From Bugula neritina (lineage: Eukaryota; Bryozoa; Gymnolaemata; Cheilostomatida; Bugulidae), in NCBI GenBank assembly GCA_964035545.1, contig CAXIUT010000155.1:1-64000 (forward strand): a stretch of DNA of 64,000 nucleotides. Direction: 5' to 3'. The translations under genes and the position numbers were made by a program. Of the stretch, positions 13,035-24,863 are shown in pieces. The notes under the pieces are model-generated. The model did not search any database, had not been told where the DNA came from, and saw only the letters and a list, made by a program, of their open reading frames with translations. The stretch's first letter is position 1. Every line of letters begins with the position of its first letter.

Positions 13035-13120
13035 AAACAAATTAGAAAAAGAAATATTGAAAAAATATCTAAGTATGTGTCTTAACCAATCAAAAATAAA
13101 TATCTATTAACTCCTCATAA
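13035..13120 (+). pseudogene. Relic of the HP1-type chromodomain gene
   Basis: About 85 bp closely match the linker region of the HP1-type gene on chromosome B (around 22768-22868): the shared stretch encodes KQIRKRNVEKISKY in both. The chromodomain, the first exon and the chromoshadow half are absent here. Similarity to 22250-22340 also continues upstream of it, so the copy is a duplicate with an internal deletion of about 400 bp. It ends about 40 bp before ITS 2. Confidence 0.7.
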
Positions 13121-13161
13121 GATTGTCATTCAATATCTGCAATGATTGTGACTTTCAAAAA

Positions 13162-13253
13162 CCCAACCCAACCCCAACCCCAACCCCAACCCCAACCCCA
13201 ACCCCAACCCCAACCCCAACCCCAACCCCAACCCCAACCCCAACCCCAACCCC
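13162..13253 (-). repeat. Interstitial telomere-type tract (ITS 2)
   Basis: About 15 CCCCAA units, with CCCAA variants at the left edge and a sharp right edge (CCCCTACATTT). No gap beside it. It lies between the HP1 relic and the 3' end of a minus-strand gene. Confidence 0.85.
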
Positions 13254-13304
13254 TACATTTTTTCTTTAACAAACCAAATGATAGAATAATAGTATAAAAA
13301 TTTA

Positions 13305-14138
13305 TCAGATATAAGATATATCTTAGTTCACTTTTTCAATCTACCAAGGAGATATTCTATTATCTTGAATTTTTCCTCTCTTTTTTCCATAATTTAAACT
13401 AACATCAATATCCTCGTTCAAACTAAACTTCTTCCCACATATTTGATTCCCCCTATACCGAGTACTCTTCAAAAAAGAGTCATCTGTATGTCTGATATCA
13501 TCCTTCTGATTGATATGTATGCATTTTCCTTATAAAATATCCTGGTAGTGAATTGATAGTTTGTGAATGAAAGGTTTATTACTAAACAATCTACTTTCAA
13601 TTTCTTTGTCTATATTGATGCTTTAACAAAACTTTTTTATCTTTTCTCTTTTTATTTATTTTATAGATTATGTTCTTAACCTCCATCTGGTTTTCCTTGT
13701 TTTAGAATGATTATCTCCCTACCTTTCCTTTCTTTACCTTATTTTTCTATAATAGTAAGTCGTATTTTTGTTGTCAGGCATGTTGATAGTATTAGTACTG
13801 ATATTAGTCTTTTAAAGATTTAAAGAATGATCACTAGATTTGATTTGTTTTTTTTATCCGAAAGATCCTGTAACTAAAAAATCACAACTCTAACCTCGCA
13901 TCTCATAACTTTATTTATTTTTACCAGCACGATGCAGATTAGATGTAGCATTTGGTAGACTATTTTAAGAAGGTAAAGTTTTATATCTTTACGATTTCTT
14001 TTTGTTTAAAGAAATAATTTTACTTTGTTTCAATAGAATTGTATTATCTTTGTAGAATCGCTTAGTATGATCATTCTTTTTCATTTTTAACTTAATAGAA
14101 TCGATATAAACCTTACTTCTCTCGGATAACTTCTACAT
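13305..14138 (-). CDS. Basic orphan protein
   Basis: A 277-aa Lys/Arg/Ser-rich protein with no intron, starting MQKLSERSKVYIDSIKLKM and ending at TGA 13305-13307. It is mostly polar, with no membrane segment and no recognised domain. TAA/TAG are used as Gln throughout and the frame is uninterrupted. The start faces the TPR gene at 14223 across 84 bp, so the two probably share a divergent promoter region. Function unknown. Confidence 0.6.
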
Positions 14139-14222
14139 TATTATATGAACTATCAAAAACCATTGTATAACATCTGATAACTATCAATTAAAACTATTAT
14201 CATCACTGTTATAACTTAAATC

Positions 14223-16890
14223 ATGAGTCATTTTCGTATTCAAAGAAAACTTACTTAAGGAAACACCATCAAGCATAAACAACCACTACCTTATCCAGTC
14301 AGAATCAAATCACTATAAAGCAAACATTCCTTCTCAAGATCGCCTAAAAAAAATAAACATTAATCTCTCACTAAACTCATACAAAAAATAGCAATCAGAA
14401 AACCTACAGAAGAATCTATTTAATTTCCTAAAAATAAATTTTAATAAGTAACTAACTAGATAACTAGGGAATAAAAGCATACAAATAAAAAAATGTCATC
14501 AAAGCCATCGACATCTTCAAATAAATCTATAAAAATGGACATAAATCAGCATAACTCACGTATTATCTAGGATCCTGTTTCCTCAACTCAGGTAAAAATC
14601 AAACCAGCATCGTCTATCTCAACTAATGCATCTCTATCAATCCAAGTTATCATCCCAATGCATATCTCTATATCGCAGTCAACTTCAAAATGATAGCTAA
14701 TATGAAACAAGCCATCAAAATACTATAATAAGGACTCTTAATATTCCCCAACTTTTAATAAGGAGCCTTCTATAAAGCTAAACTCCAAATGAAAATAAAA
14801 TAATTCAACCAAGCTATCCACTCCTTCCATCATTGCCTCAAAATAAACCCTTTCAACGATCTAGGTAAATATCATCTAATGCAGCCATTCTTTTTCTTGG
14901 AGATTGTTACAGATCTCAGCACAAGTATGATAAGGCTCTTTAATTGTATAAAAAGATAACTAAAAATAAAAGAAAATATTAAGAACTAGCCTTAATTAGG
15001 ATATCAAGTATTCTCATAGATCAGTCATAGTATTTAAAAGCCTATGACATTTTGATAAAGCTCCAATAAAAAAATAACTAAAACCCTGAGTTCAACTATA
15101 ATCTAGGAATTGTATGTTATCATCTCAGTAAAAAACAATAAAGTGCTATTTATTTATAATCCTGTCTCACATCTGCCTCAGATACAACTATTGCGACCAA
15201 AGCACTTAAATACATCCTCAAAATGAATATCTAGAACTACTAGTTCTATGAAGCATAACATCAAATCAATAGAGTTGTCACTTTAGGTCTCTAATAGTAA
15301 AAATTTAAAGAATGGAAACTATTCATTGAAGGAGTCAGTGATCTCATAAAAAGAAAGAATCTGAATGGTTCCCTTAAACTACAAAAAGCTGTTTAAATCG
15401 GATAATTAAAATTAAAGACATAAAGACCAGATCATCCTTCAAACAAATAATTTCTCAAACATATCTACCTCTACCTTGCCTACTCTTAATACCAAAACGA
15501 TAAACTCTAACAGTCTTTATAAATATTCAAAAAAGCAATTTAATTTGATCCAAATAACAGACAAAATCAATCAGCCAAACTGATAGCAGAAGCCCTAATA
15601 CTAAGCAATAACTATTAATACTAATCAGCTGTTGATAAATTAGAATAGGCCTATGAATATGTCCAATCAACGTAGACTCTCTTCATGGCTGCTATAATAC
15701 TAGTCAGTTACTATAAATAACATGAAGATCAATAGAAAAAGATATTTATCAAAATATAAAAGTTTCTAGAAACAGCTTGTCAACGTGACAATAAGTTTGG
15801 TCTGCTTTTCTTCTACTACTCTCTCGTCCTTCTATTTTTGGATAAACCTTGTGTCTAAATCATATAACAAGCCATTTCAGTCTGTGACTAGCCTATTTCC
15901 TAATATTACTTCATCTATGCCTTGGCTCTCAACTCAGCAGGTAAACTATCATAAGCTATTGATGCAATATCTAAATCAATTGATATCGATCCAGGTATTC
16001 TATAATTTTACAGATAAAGATCAAAGTATTACTTCATTGCAGAAGACTATCAACAGGCTATCTAAGACTGCAAAAAAGCATAATCAATGTAGCAAAACGA
16101 CTAGTAGATCCAACTACTACTTTCTTTCTTTCTCTACCTGACAGACAACTTCTCATAAGCATATAAATATTTACAAAAAGTTAAACTATCTCCAGGTAAG
16201 CTATTGTAGTTCTAAACAGCTCTTAATCTTAGATTAGGATACTATAACAAATTATAATAAGTTGGTCTTTTGATAATAGCTCTTAAAAGTTAAAAACAAC
16301 TTAACTAATAACTACTTATTCCCATCTAAAAGTTTATCAAGGAAAGACACCAATATTCTTAGTTCAGTGTTTATTTCTATCATTTGATAATAGCTGTAGC
16401 TTATGCCAAAATATAAAACTACTAAAAAGGCATCAATCATCTTTTTGGCTGTCTTGAATAAATACAACTACTAATCGACTAAAAAGATAACAGTAAAAGT
16501 AGCTTCGAAGTCACTTGGGAAGAAACAGAAGCCATGCTCGATTAAGTTAAATTCAATATCACTATCCTCAGTCTTCTCAAAGGAGTAACTCTATATATAT
16601 TTTAGAATTTTGCAGAAACTTAAAAGTATATTTCTGTCTTTGCATCCTAGACTACCAGTTTAGACCTAAAATAAACTCTCAATAATCTCTTAAAAATAAT
16701 GAATGATTCGTAGTTCAATGGATAGATACAACTTTTTGTCTAAAATTAAGAACCTAAAATCAGTGATTAGTTTCCTGCATTCCAAATTAACATCCACCAA
16801 ACAACTCTTGTACTACTGTCATAACTAGATTACTAAACTACTTATTAGTTTTCCTGTAAAGCTAAAATTCACAATAGCTCCTTAATTTGA
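14223..16890 (+). CDS. Large TPR-repeat protein
   Basis: The product is 875 aa with two 20-nt introns (14448-14467, 14865-14884). After a basic N-terminus of about 75 residues come many TPR-type helix pairs, for example AIDIFKQIYKNGHKSAQLTY, AILFLGDCYRSQHKYDKALQ, LQIFKKAIQFDPNNRQNQ, AIDAISKSIDIDPG and YFIAEDYQQAIQDCKKAQS. The last 230 residues are not obviously TPR. Such proteins are scaffolds; BBS4/BBS8- or IFT-type ciliary TPR proteins are possible relatives, but I cannot assign one. The start was chosen because it is the only ATG that reaches the TPR frame through a typical intron. Confidence 0.75.
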
Positions 16891-17140
16891 CCCATCTTAT
16901 CTTCTAAATTTCGATATAGATAAAGTTTAATATAAAATACCTCCGCCATGGTTAAAGCACCCTTCAAAAAGCATAAATTTCACAAATTAAATATGCAACC
17001 AATCCATAGCTCTCTCTTCCTCACAACTTTCATAATCTAATGAATAAAAAAATAAAGGAAACAGTATAGTAGAACAACTCAAGTTAGATAAAGCCTTATA
17101 ATCAAAATTATAAAAAATAATTCATAAATGATTATTTATT

Positions 17141-18328
17141 TCATTTAATCATTGATTTTTATATTTCAGTCACCAGCACGAAATGGTCAAAGGGATGTTA
17201 GTCAGTAGGAATCATCTTAGCATTCTTTATCTCCTCGTTGTTTATCAATCTAATAGATCCATTCATGATCTTCAAATTTGTCAATATCTTATCTTTACTC
17301 TCTTGAATCAAAATATTTCCCTTATGGAATTGAGCTTGAGTCAAAGTTCTTTTCTTCACTGTTGTCAACTCACTCTCTTTCCTAGGATAATAATTAAACA
17401 CCTTTTAAAATGAATTATCCTCACCCAAAAATGAATTAATATCTCCGCCAACTATAAAGTTGTACTAAGGATGATTAGACCTCAATTCCAATAAAGACTA
17501 CTTCATCACCATCAACTGTTGCTTATTTCTTTCAGCTTTAGAACTCAAATGAACGTTAATTATGATATAATTATCTGCTATTAGAACAGCAGGACCCTCA
17601 GACCAAGTTAAACCCTTTATCTATATTTGATTTAACACATCTTCTACCTTTTTACTAGACATAAAAGTAGATTTCTTTGCAATTATCAATTTATCTTTGG
17701 CATCATCTGCTACTAAATGATAACTATTAGTTTTTTATATTTATGCCTGTAAGACAGAGGAATATTCTTGCATGAAAAACACATCAGCATTTATTCTAGT
17801 AAAACTTCCCATAAATTTTTACATTTTTTTTTACTCACTTAAAAAAGATAAATCATAAAATGGTCTATAAATATCCATATACTTTCCTGGAGTATTTTTA
17901 ATCAAATCCTAAAAATCATCATTCTTAAAAGCATAAGTCAGTAAAGTATGAAATAACATCAAATCATACAATCGAGTATTAACTCTTTCCTACTCACTAT
18001 AAGGCACCTTTTTAGATTCAGGCATCTTCTCAAACACCTCGTCCCATTCACATTAGAACTCCTGTCTATTCAAAAACTTATCATTTTTAATTCCTATATT
18101 TAAAGCAAAAGCAGGACTGTACCTTCCAGTTCTTATTTTTTGATCAATTTTACCAAGTTGCCATTTGAAGTTATCCTTATTAAAGCCAGGAATATACTTA
18201 GGAATAATTCTCACAAAAGTTTGACTAATTTATTCAAGTTCTTTCTCATAATCACTACAGTAGAATTCAAAAGGATTGTTCATTATATCACAGTAATTCA
18301 AAGTAGCTATAACTAGCGGCCTGTCATT
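17141..18328 (-). CDS. Endonuclease/exonuclease/phosphatase-fold protein
   Basis: A 395-aa protein whose C-terminal half carries the EEP motif series: VFFMQEYS (metal-binding Glu), IIINVHLSSKAERN, FIVGGDINSF (Asp/Asn pair) and PTDQHPFDHFVLV (catalytic His). The family cleaves phosphodiesters (AP endonuclease, DNase I, CCR4- or phosphatase-type members); substrate here unknown. The first 25 residues are uncertain: frame from ATG 18328 reads MTGRQLQLLLNYCD, whereas one T fewer in the T4 run at the 18300/18301 boundary would read LVIATLNYCD from ATG 18335, which looks more natural. Its start is 49 bp from the divergent esterase gene. Confidence 0.8.
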
Positions 18329-18377
18329 TTCCATATCCTGCAAAAGATATTAATATAAATATTCATATTATCATTAA

Positions 18378-19496
18378 ATGAAAAATATTCTTTGTTTAGT
18401 GCTCATAGGTTTAATCATCCAAAGTCATTCAATTTTAATCTAATCAACCAACAACGTCGCATAGACTCTTTTCAATATCTACTTCCCTGACTCTAAATTA
18501 AACTCATCAAAACTATATCTAAGAGGAGATAATTGTAATCTTACTTGGAGCAAAGGAGTTCTTCTAAGTTATAAATCCACAAATCATTGGCAAATAAGTC
18601 TAATGTGTACATAAAATGCAACAATCAGTGTTAAAGTACTTCAGAATAATACTATTTGGATGTTTGGAAATAATGTAATTTTTACAGGAGGTCAAAAAAC
18701 TATCAATATCTATCCTAGTTTCAATCCTACTGCAAACAATATTGTCTAAAAATCAGGAATCACATCTAAAATACTAAATAACACCAGAAAATGCAGCATT
18801 TACTTTCCTCCTTCTTACTACGATAACACTCTCAAGTCATACTAAGTTCTAATCATGCATGATGGTCAAAATTTATTCGATAACAGCAAAGCAGCCTTCG
18901 GAACAGCCTGGCTTATCCAAGATACGATGAATACATTGATAGTATAGGGAAAAATGAGATAAATCATTGTGGTTGGAGTGTGGAATACTCCTGATAGAAA
19001 TAATTAGTATACTTATTCCTATGACTCTGGGTATAAATTTGGAGGAAAAGGTGATAAATATCTAGATTTCTTAGAACAATAACTCATACCAGTTATATAA
19101 AACGATTGGATCAAAGGAAGAGTTATTCCTGGATCATATGGTATAGGAGGTAGTAGTTTAGGTGGACTCATTAGTTGCTATGCTCTTTATACTAGACCAA
19201 CAAAGTTTAAAACATCTATTTGCATGAGTTCAAGTTTCTGGTGGAATAATGAAGATTTCAACAATAAAATACTCAAAAACTAATCTTACAAAGATACCAG
19301 GCTGTATGTAGATTCAGGAGATAGTGGAAACAACCAAGACAGCAAAAACTAAACAATTAGAGTTTATACTCATCTTCAAAAAATAGGGTATCAAGCCAAT
19401 GAAACACTTTTCTACTACTTGGATAAAGGAGGACAACATAATGAATACTACTGGGGAAGACGCTTCCAAATTCCAATGAAAATGCTCTACCCATGA
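18378..19496 (+). CDS. Secreted esterase with N-terminal starch-binding-like domain
   Basis: The product is 372 aa without introns. Signal peptide MKNILCLVLIGLIIQSHS; then about 95 residues resembling a CBM20-type beta-sandwich (LYLRGDNCNLTWSKGVLL); then an alpha/beta hydrolase of the putative-esterase type (esterase D / Fes-like). Visible motifs: LIMHDGQNLFD, nucleophile Ser in GIGGSSLGG, acid in LYVDSGDSG, and His in KGGQHNEYYW. Catalytic triad therefore complete. Probably secreted or lysosomal and acting on esters. It converges on the PAF-acetylhydrolase gene with 23 bp between stops. Confidence 0.85.
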
Positions 19497-19519
19497 CTAT
19501 ATATCATTATTTAGATATA

Positions 19520-20878
19520 TCAAATACTTTTATTTTGTTTAGAACTTTAAAATCTCGACTCTTCCTCGAAATATATGCCAACGTTCATCAATCCTTTCTT
19601 CTTTCCATACGAATTGCTAACCTCGAGGATTTCATTCTTGCTTTTTCCTTCCATAAACAAACTTATCGCTATTTAATGTATCTACAAGATATCTTCAGTA
19701 TGTTCCTGCAAATTTAACAACTTGAATATTTTCATTACGTTTCCCAACACAAAGGCAAAATCACAAGTAGATAAATGATTTGTCTTTTTCACTTGATATG
19801 CCTTCCAGGTATCCTCATTATTTTATCTTAAACGATTCATTTTGTCCTACATATAGTAAATATAGGGAGCACTTTCGAAAAATGTCTAAGAGTTTAACAA
19901 CAAAAGGTTTTAATCTTTAAGGTTTGTATATGTTGAGTTTGATAGAGGAAAAACCCAAGGATCAAGACATATCATACCTTTGATCAAAGGATTAACCTTA
20001 TTTTTTATACGCAAATTAGCCATAGTTTATAAAACAGTAGCTCCTCCATATGATTGTCCAGTCAAGTATACATTTTCTATTCTAATCTCCTTCTAAACAT
20101 CACTAAATAATCTTTTCAATAACTGTCTATCAAATATTTCATCCAAAAGGTTTTCATATTATTCACTTCTAACAACTAAGTCTTTGTTTCTTTTATTATA
20201 AAGCATTCTTTCCAACACATCAGGCTCTTTACAATCTTCATTACTGAACTATATCCTCACATTGTCTTTGTTATGCTGGATAGAGACCACAATATATCCA
20301 TGAGAAGCCCACCACCCGCACAATGAACTATAGTTGGTCATATTAGAACCCAAACCATGACTAAATATGATCAACTTCCAGGACTCATTAGCATCATCAT
20401 CATTTACATAAAGTGAAGCGTTTCCCAAGACTGGCATTTCTATTTTAACCAAAAATGAAATCAAGAAGTTGAACAGTCGATAAGGCAAAAATTTAAGTTT
20501 AGTCGGGTCAACAAAAAAGATTTCATACATTATTTTACTGTAGTTTTCAATAGGAATCCACTTACAATTCCTACCGTTTGACATTGATGGATAGAAGACA
20601 CATAGCTCAAGATCATTCTTTTTGTAAGATCGATATCCAGCATTATAAGGTCCCTTGCCGACTATCTCAATATGATAAAATTTCAAATAGACCATTAGCA
20701 TACCTAGCACAACTATAAAACAGGTCTGTAGCAAGGTAGCATCGAAAAGATCAGACAAAAATATAGCAAAGAAGATAGGAGTGTAGGGCCTAGCTCCTTA
20801 GAATGTAAAACTGACAATACTGACCAAGACTACTACTAACCAGAAGAATTGTTTGTGTTCAGTTTACATGATAACCAT
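19520..20878 (-). CDS. Platelet-activating factor acetylhydrolase-like phospholipase
   Basis: The product is 452 aa, no intron. Two or three hydrophobic segments in the first 75 residues (QFFWLVVVLVSIVSF, TCFIVVLGMLMVYL) suggest membrane anchoring. Then the PAF-AH fold: oxyanion region IIFSHGLGSNMTNYSSL, SHGYIVVSIQHNKD, lipase nucleophile TGQSYGGAT, acid in CLDPWVFPLS and His in KKTNHLSTCDFAF. The triad is complete. Enzymes of this family hydrolyse short or oxidised sn-2 acyl chains of phospholipids. The start was taken at the first ATG of the frame (20878); a second ATG follows three codons later. Last gene before the right telomere of chromosome A, 234 bp away. Confidence 0.85.
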
Positions 20879-21112
20879 GCTTTCGAAGTAAAATAAGAAA
20901 AGGAGTAACTTTTAGAAGAGAAAATAGTGCTTTCTCATTGTTAATCTATTTATTTTTTATATCAAATATAAAATAAGATATCCATCTGAAATAGAGAATA
21001 TAAATAAAATAAATAGTAAAAATAATATATTGATTGTTTATATTGTCTAGCTTATTGGTGATCATTTTATATAAATAATAACTTTATTCAAAATATTTTA
21101 AAAATAAATAAT

Positions 21113-21193
21113 GGGGTTGGGGTTGGGGTTGGGGTTGGGGTTGGGGTTGGGGTTGGGGTTGGGGTTGGGGTTGGGGTTGGGGTTGGGGTTGGG
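21113..21193 (+). repeat. Right telomere of chromosome A
   Basis: GGGGTT units starting directly after AAATAAT and running into an N gap. The G-rich strand runs 5'->3' on plus, as expected at a right-hand chromosome end. Confidence 0.9.
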
Positions 21194-21393
21194 NNNNNNN
21201 NNNNNNNNNNNNNNNNNNNNNNNNNNNNNNNNNNNNNNNNNNNNNNNNNNNNNNNNNNNNNNNNNNNNNNNNNNNNNNNNNNNNNNNNNNNNNNNNNNNN
21301 NNNNNNNNNNNNNNNNNNNNNNNNNNNNNNNNNNNNNNNNNNNNNNNNNNNNNNNNNNNNNNNNNNNNNNNNNNNNNNNNNNNNNNNNNNNNN
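21194..21393. other. Scaffold gap of 200 N
   Basis: Exactly 200 N between a right-end and a left-end telomere. The round size indicates a placeholder from scaffolding, not a measured distance. Confidence 0.95.
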
Positions 21394-21491
21394 CCCAACC
21401 CCACCCCAACCCCAACCCCAACCCCAACCCCAACCCCAACCCCAACCCCAACCCCAACCCCAACCCCAACCCCAACCCCAACCCCAACCCC
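21394..21491 (-). repeat. Left telomere of chromosome B
   Basis: CCCCAA units with one CCCCA variant close to the gap, ending at a sharp CCCCATAT boundary. Orientation fits a left chromosome end. Confidence 0.9.
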
Positions 21492-21493
21492 AT

Positions 21494-21494
21494 A

Positions 21495-21541
<47 letters not shown>
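21494..21541. repeat. TAAA microsatellite next to telomere
   Basis: About twelve tandem TAAA units between the left telomere of chromosome B and the shared subtelomeric block. Confidence 0.9.
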
Positions 21542-21553
21542 AGAGAATCATAT

Positions 21554-22249
21554 TCATGGAGTTTTCTTTTCTTGCTTCGTTTTCTTATCTTCTTCTCTTT
21601 ATTGCTGACTTATTTGATTTCTTTACTATTGAAACTTTTAAAATGATTTAAATTCATTTCTTATATCCTAATAGTCTCCCATGGTAATCACTACTCCAGG
21701 TTTTGTATTTTTTTAAAGATGTTAAAAGCGTTTTAAACAGTAAGCCTATTTTTAACATTAATAAAGATATTGTTCTCTTTATTTTTTCCATTATTCAAGA
21801 TAGTTAATTTATCTATCGAATAAAATATTTTCTTCAGGTTCTTAATCCGGTTCATGTTCTTTTATTTTTTGTTTATCACCAAAATAATTAAATCCTTTGA
21901 ATACTTTTGATAAAAAACTTTGATTTTTTTTCCTTTATTTTTCTCTTTGCAGCCTTTAAACTTGTTCTCGAATATTTACTATTTCTGGTCCCAGAACCTC
22001 ATCATATTTTATTGGTCTTCTGCTTTTTATAATTTTAATTTCCACAGAAAATTGATATATTGTAGTTTGGTACTCTTTGAAAAACGAAAGTATTTTTTAT
22101 GCAAGAAGTTTTCTTATTGGAGAATCAGAATAATCAACATTTTCAAGGATAAGGATTTTTTTTTCTACGTTTTTAAGCAAATTTTTTCCATAAAAGTAAT
22201 GCCATATTGCCTAGTCAGCTTTTAATCTTATTTCTTCTGCCTTTTTCAT
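21554..22249 (-). CDS. Lys/Gln-rich coiled-coil protein, paralogue B (subtelomeric)
   Basis: A 231-aa basic helical protein, close paralogue of 12183-12893. It begins MKKAEEIRLKADQAIWHYFY and ends at TGA 21554-21556, only about 60 bp from the telomere array. It lacks the five-residue tandem insertion of copy A. All differences keep frame, which suggests selection on both copies. No recognised domain; function unknown. Its upstream neighbour, the HP1-type gene, is divergently arranged 254 bp away. Confidence 0.7.
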
Positions 22250-22502
22250 AAGAAATAATTTCTTTTGTTACTTGATTGAATGATACTATTTTCCAAATTT
22301 AAAGGCCTTTCGTAAAGTTTATTTCTATAAGCAGCAAATAAAAATATATAAAAATGATCAAAACGATATATAAAATAATCAACAATATTAATAATAGAAT
22401 AAAATATTAGATTTAAAATTATATGAACAAAGTGTTGGGAATTTATATATTTGCTTAAGATTTTTATCTATTTTTATTGGCGCATTTTGATATTATTTTA
22501 GA

Positions 22503-23132
22503 ATGTAACAAACTCAAGAGCTTTATGAAGTTTAATAGATACTCAAAAAAAGAACTTACTATGGATGTACTTTATTTTACTATTTAGAAATTCAATACGA
22601 AGTTAAATGGAAAAATTATTCAATCCACTAAACCACCTGGGAGCCAGAAGATCATCTGGCTCATTTAAAATAAGATCTGAAAGCATTCAACAAGAAAACG
22701 ATCAAAAACAGAAAAGATCAAAAAAAAGATAAAAAAATAAATCATAAAAAACATTAAGCTAAACATTCAAAACAAATTAGAAAAAGAAATGTCGAAAAAA
22801 TATCTAAGTATCTGTCTCAAAAGGAACAAACAACAAACCAAAAATAAATACCTCTTAACTCCACATAATTTTAATTTTTAAAACTAACAGAAGTTTTAAA
22901 AATATAATAAAGTGATAATCTAGTAAATTCTTTACCTCTGGAATCCTGCCCAAAAACTGAATAATGTCGAGTTATCGATAGTTGTTTTGATAAAAGATAA
23001 GAAACTACTTATCAGCTCTTATGGAAAGATTAAATCATAAATCTATCAGAAAAACAAACAAAATTGCTGTTTCCATCTGCACTTAGTCTTTATTATGAAT
23101 AGAAAATTAGAAAAATACTTCTTAGTAAATGA
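22503..23132 (+). CDS. HP1-type chromodomain / chromoshadow protein
   Basis: The product is 202 aa with a 21-nt intron (22567-22587) inside the chromodomain. The chromodomain (residues 5-48: LYEVQQILKKRTYYG, YEVKWKNYSIHQTTWEPEDH) keeps the three aromatic cage positions (Tyr of LYEV, Trp and Tyr of KWKNY) that bind methyl-lysine. A basic, Lys-rich hinge follows. The C-terminus (CRVIDSCFDKRQETTYQLLW...FPSALSLYYEQKIR) resembles a chromoshadow domain, the HP1 dimer module. HP1-like proteins bind H3K9me or H3K27me heterochromatin and in ciliates also work in DNA elimination; which applies here is open. It lies about 1 kb from a telomere and has a deleted relic on chromosome A. Confidence 0.85.
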
Positions 23133-23161
23133 TATCTATTCATTATTTTAATAGAAAAATA

Positions 23162-24834
23162 TCAATTAATAACTCCATTTATTTAAGGTTCAATTAATGG
23201 TCCCACTAATTTCTGAATCTGCCACATAGCTCCCAAACATTCCTCATCTTCCATATGTTTTCCAGTTATCTGAATTGCAAGAGGCAAGCCTTGACTTTTT
23301 TTAATACTTTATTCAACTTTTTTCTCAAAAATATTACTTCCTCGATAAATAGTTTCACTTTATCGGACTAATCGAGTGGGAACTACTCCAGCAGGTAACT
23401 CCATAATATTTTGAAAGCAACAATAGGCTAATTGATAGACTAAGAGATCAGATGTCCCTATTAAAGGAGCAGTAAAAGGCATAACAGGACTAATTAGAAT
23501 ATCTAGTTAATCATTAACCCATTTTTCGATAAATTATCTTTTAACTGACTCTAATTATAGATGTATTTTAAAAAATTACTTGCATGTTTGATTCTTAGAA
23601 TACATAGAATAAATTTCTTTCATTTGTTGATCTAGAGATGTTCCTTTCCTCATTTTAGATGCAATTTTACCAAATAATTCAACATCATAAAAGCCTTTTA
23701 CTTGTTAAGTAGAAATATGTCCTTCCATTCGCTTGTATATCGATTCAAAAAATCCAATTTCATAAACATATTTGAAAAAAAAATCTTTAAACTCATGTAA
23801 TCTAGGAAATTTAAACTAGATAACTTTATGTTTATTCTCTTTTAGTTTGTTTATTGTCTCATCTATTGTGTTAATTAAACTAGGAGCCACCTTCATTTAA
23901 TGGTTCTCGTACAAATGTCCCACTCTTAATTTCTTTCGTTTGGATGATTCATATATAGCCTCTTTCCATTCCCCTCCATACATATAAGGATCAGTTTATG
24001 ATCTTCTACCCAATGTTTTTGAACACAACCAGACCAAATCTTCAACATTTCTGGTCACAAAACCTAGGCAAGGATCAACATCTCCAAGTTTAATACCCTA
24101 AATAAAGTATTATTTACCTCAGATCCACTCGGTGAAACCCTGCCTTTAGTAGAAAGTCTTTTTGATCCAGTTGGCTTGTATCCATAAACTCCACAGAATG
24201 CAGCTGGAATTCTTGCAGATCCTCCAGAATCAGAAGCAATTCCAAATACTGAAGCTTTGGTAGAGACTAATGATCCCTATCCTCCTGATGATCCACCACT
24301 AATAAATTCAGGATTATAAGGGTTTTTTGCAATCCCAAAAAGATCTTCACTTCCTGATTAGATTCCCAGAAGGCCTTGAGGTACATTAGTATGAGCAAAA
24401 GCAATACAACCTTCCTGTTCTAGCAACTATACAACAGTTGAACTGGTTTTTGAAGGTTTCAAATTATCAGCAAATCCGCAAGTTTAAATCATTCCATCGA
24501 CCTTAAGATGATCTTTTACTGAGAAAGGTATTTTGCTCAGACCATCTTTATCCAAAACTCTTTCAACATTTACATCAGCAAGTGCATTTAATGATCTTAC
24601 TTCAGAATGAAGACACCTTGTAGCAAATGTTCCGAAAAGCTTGTTATTTTTATTTTTAATTAGATCGTGAATTTTGCAATTTAGAAATGATGTATTAACC
24701 TTTGCTTTTAAAGGTTAAAGAAGACTGAGTTGTTAAGATTGTCTCTATTTCAGTTTATTAACATTCTTTATAAGATCAGACCTGAGACCAAGAATACCAA
24801 ACCTTCGAAACAATCTTATTATTTTATTCAACAT
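23162..24834 (-). CDS. Amidase-signature enzyme (fatty-acid amide hydrolase-like)
   Basis: The product is 550 aa with one 20-nt intron (24098-24117). Amidase-signature landmarks: catalytic Lys in KIPFSVKDHL, cis-Ser in ISGGSSGGQ, nucleophile Ser in SDSGGSARIPAAFCG, then VYGYKPT. The Ser-cisSer-Lys triad is complete. A basic, partly hydrophobic N-terminal stretch of about 60 residues precedes the domain. Enzymes of this family hydrolyse amides such as N-acylethanolamines; the substrate here is not evident. The start lies 29 bp after the stop of the TBC gene on the same strand. Confidence 0.9.
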
Positions 24835-24863
24835 GATAATAATAATAATATTCTACCAATCAC

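Noticed and set aside
21084-21557. Open frames reading GLGLGL, GVGVGV or PQPQPQ through telomere arrays and the N gaps
   Set aside because: The hexamer has no stop in any frame and the middle is N; these are chromosome ends, not genes. The same applies to 49427-49821.
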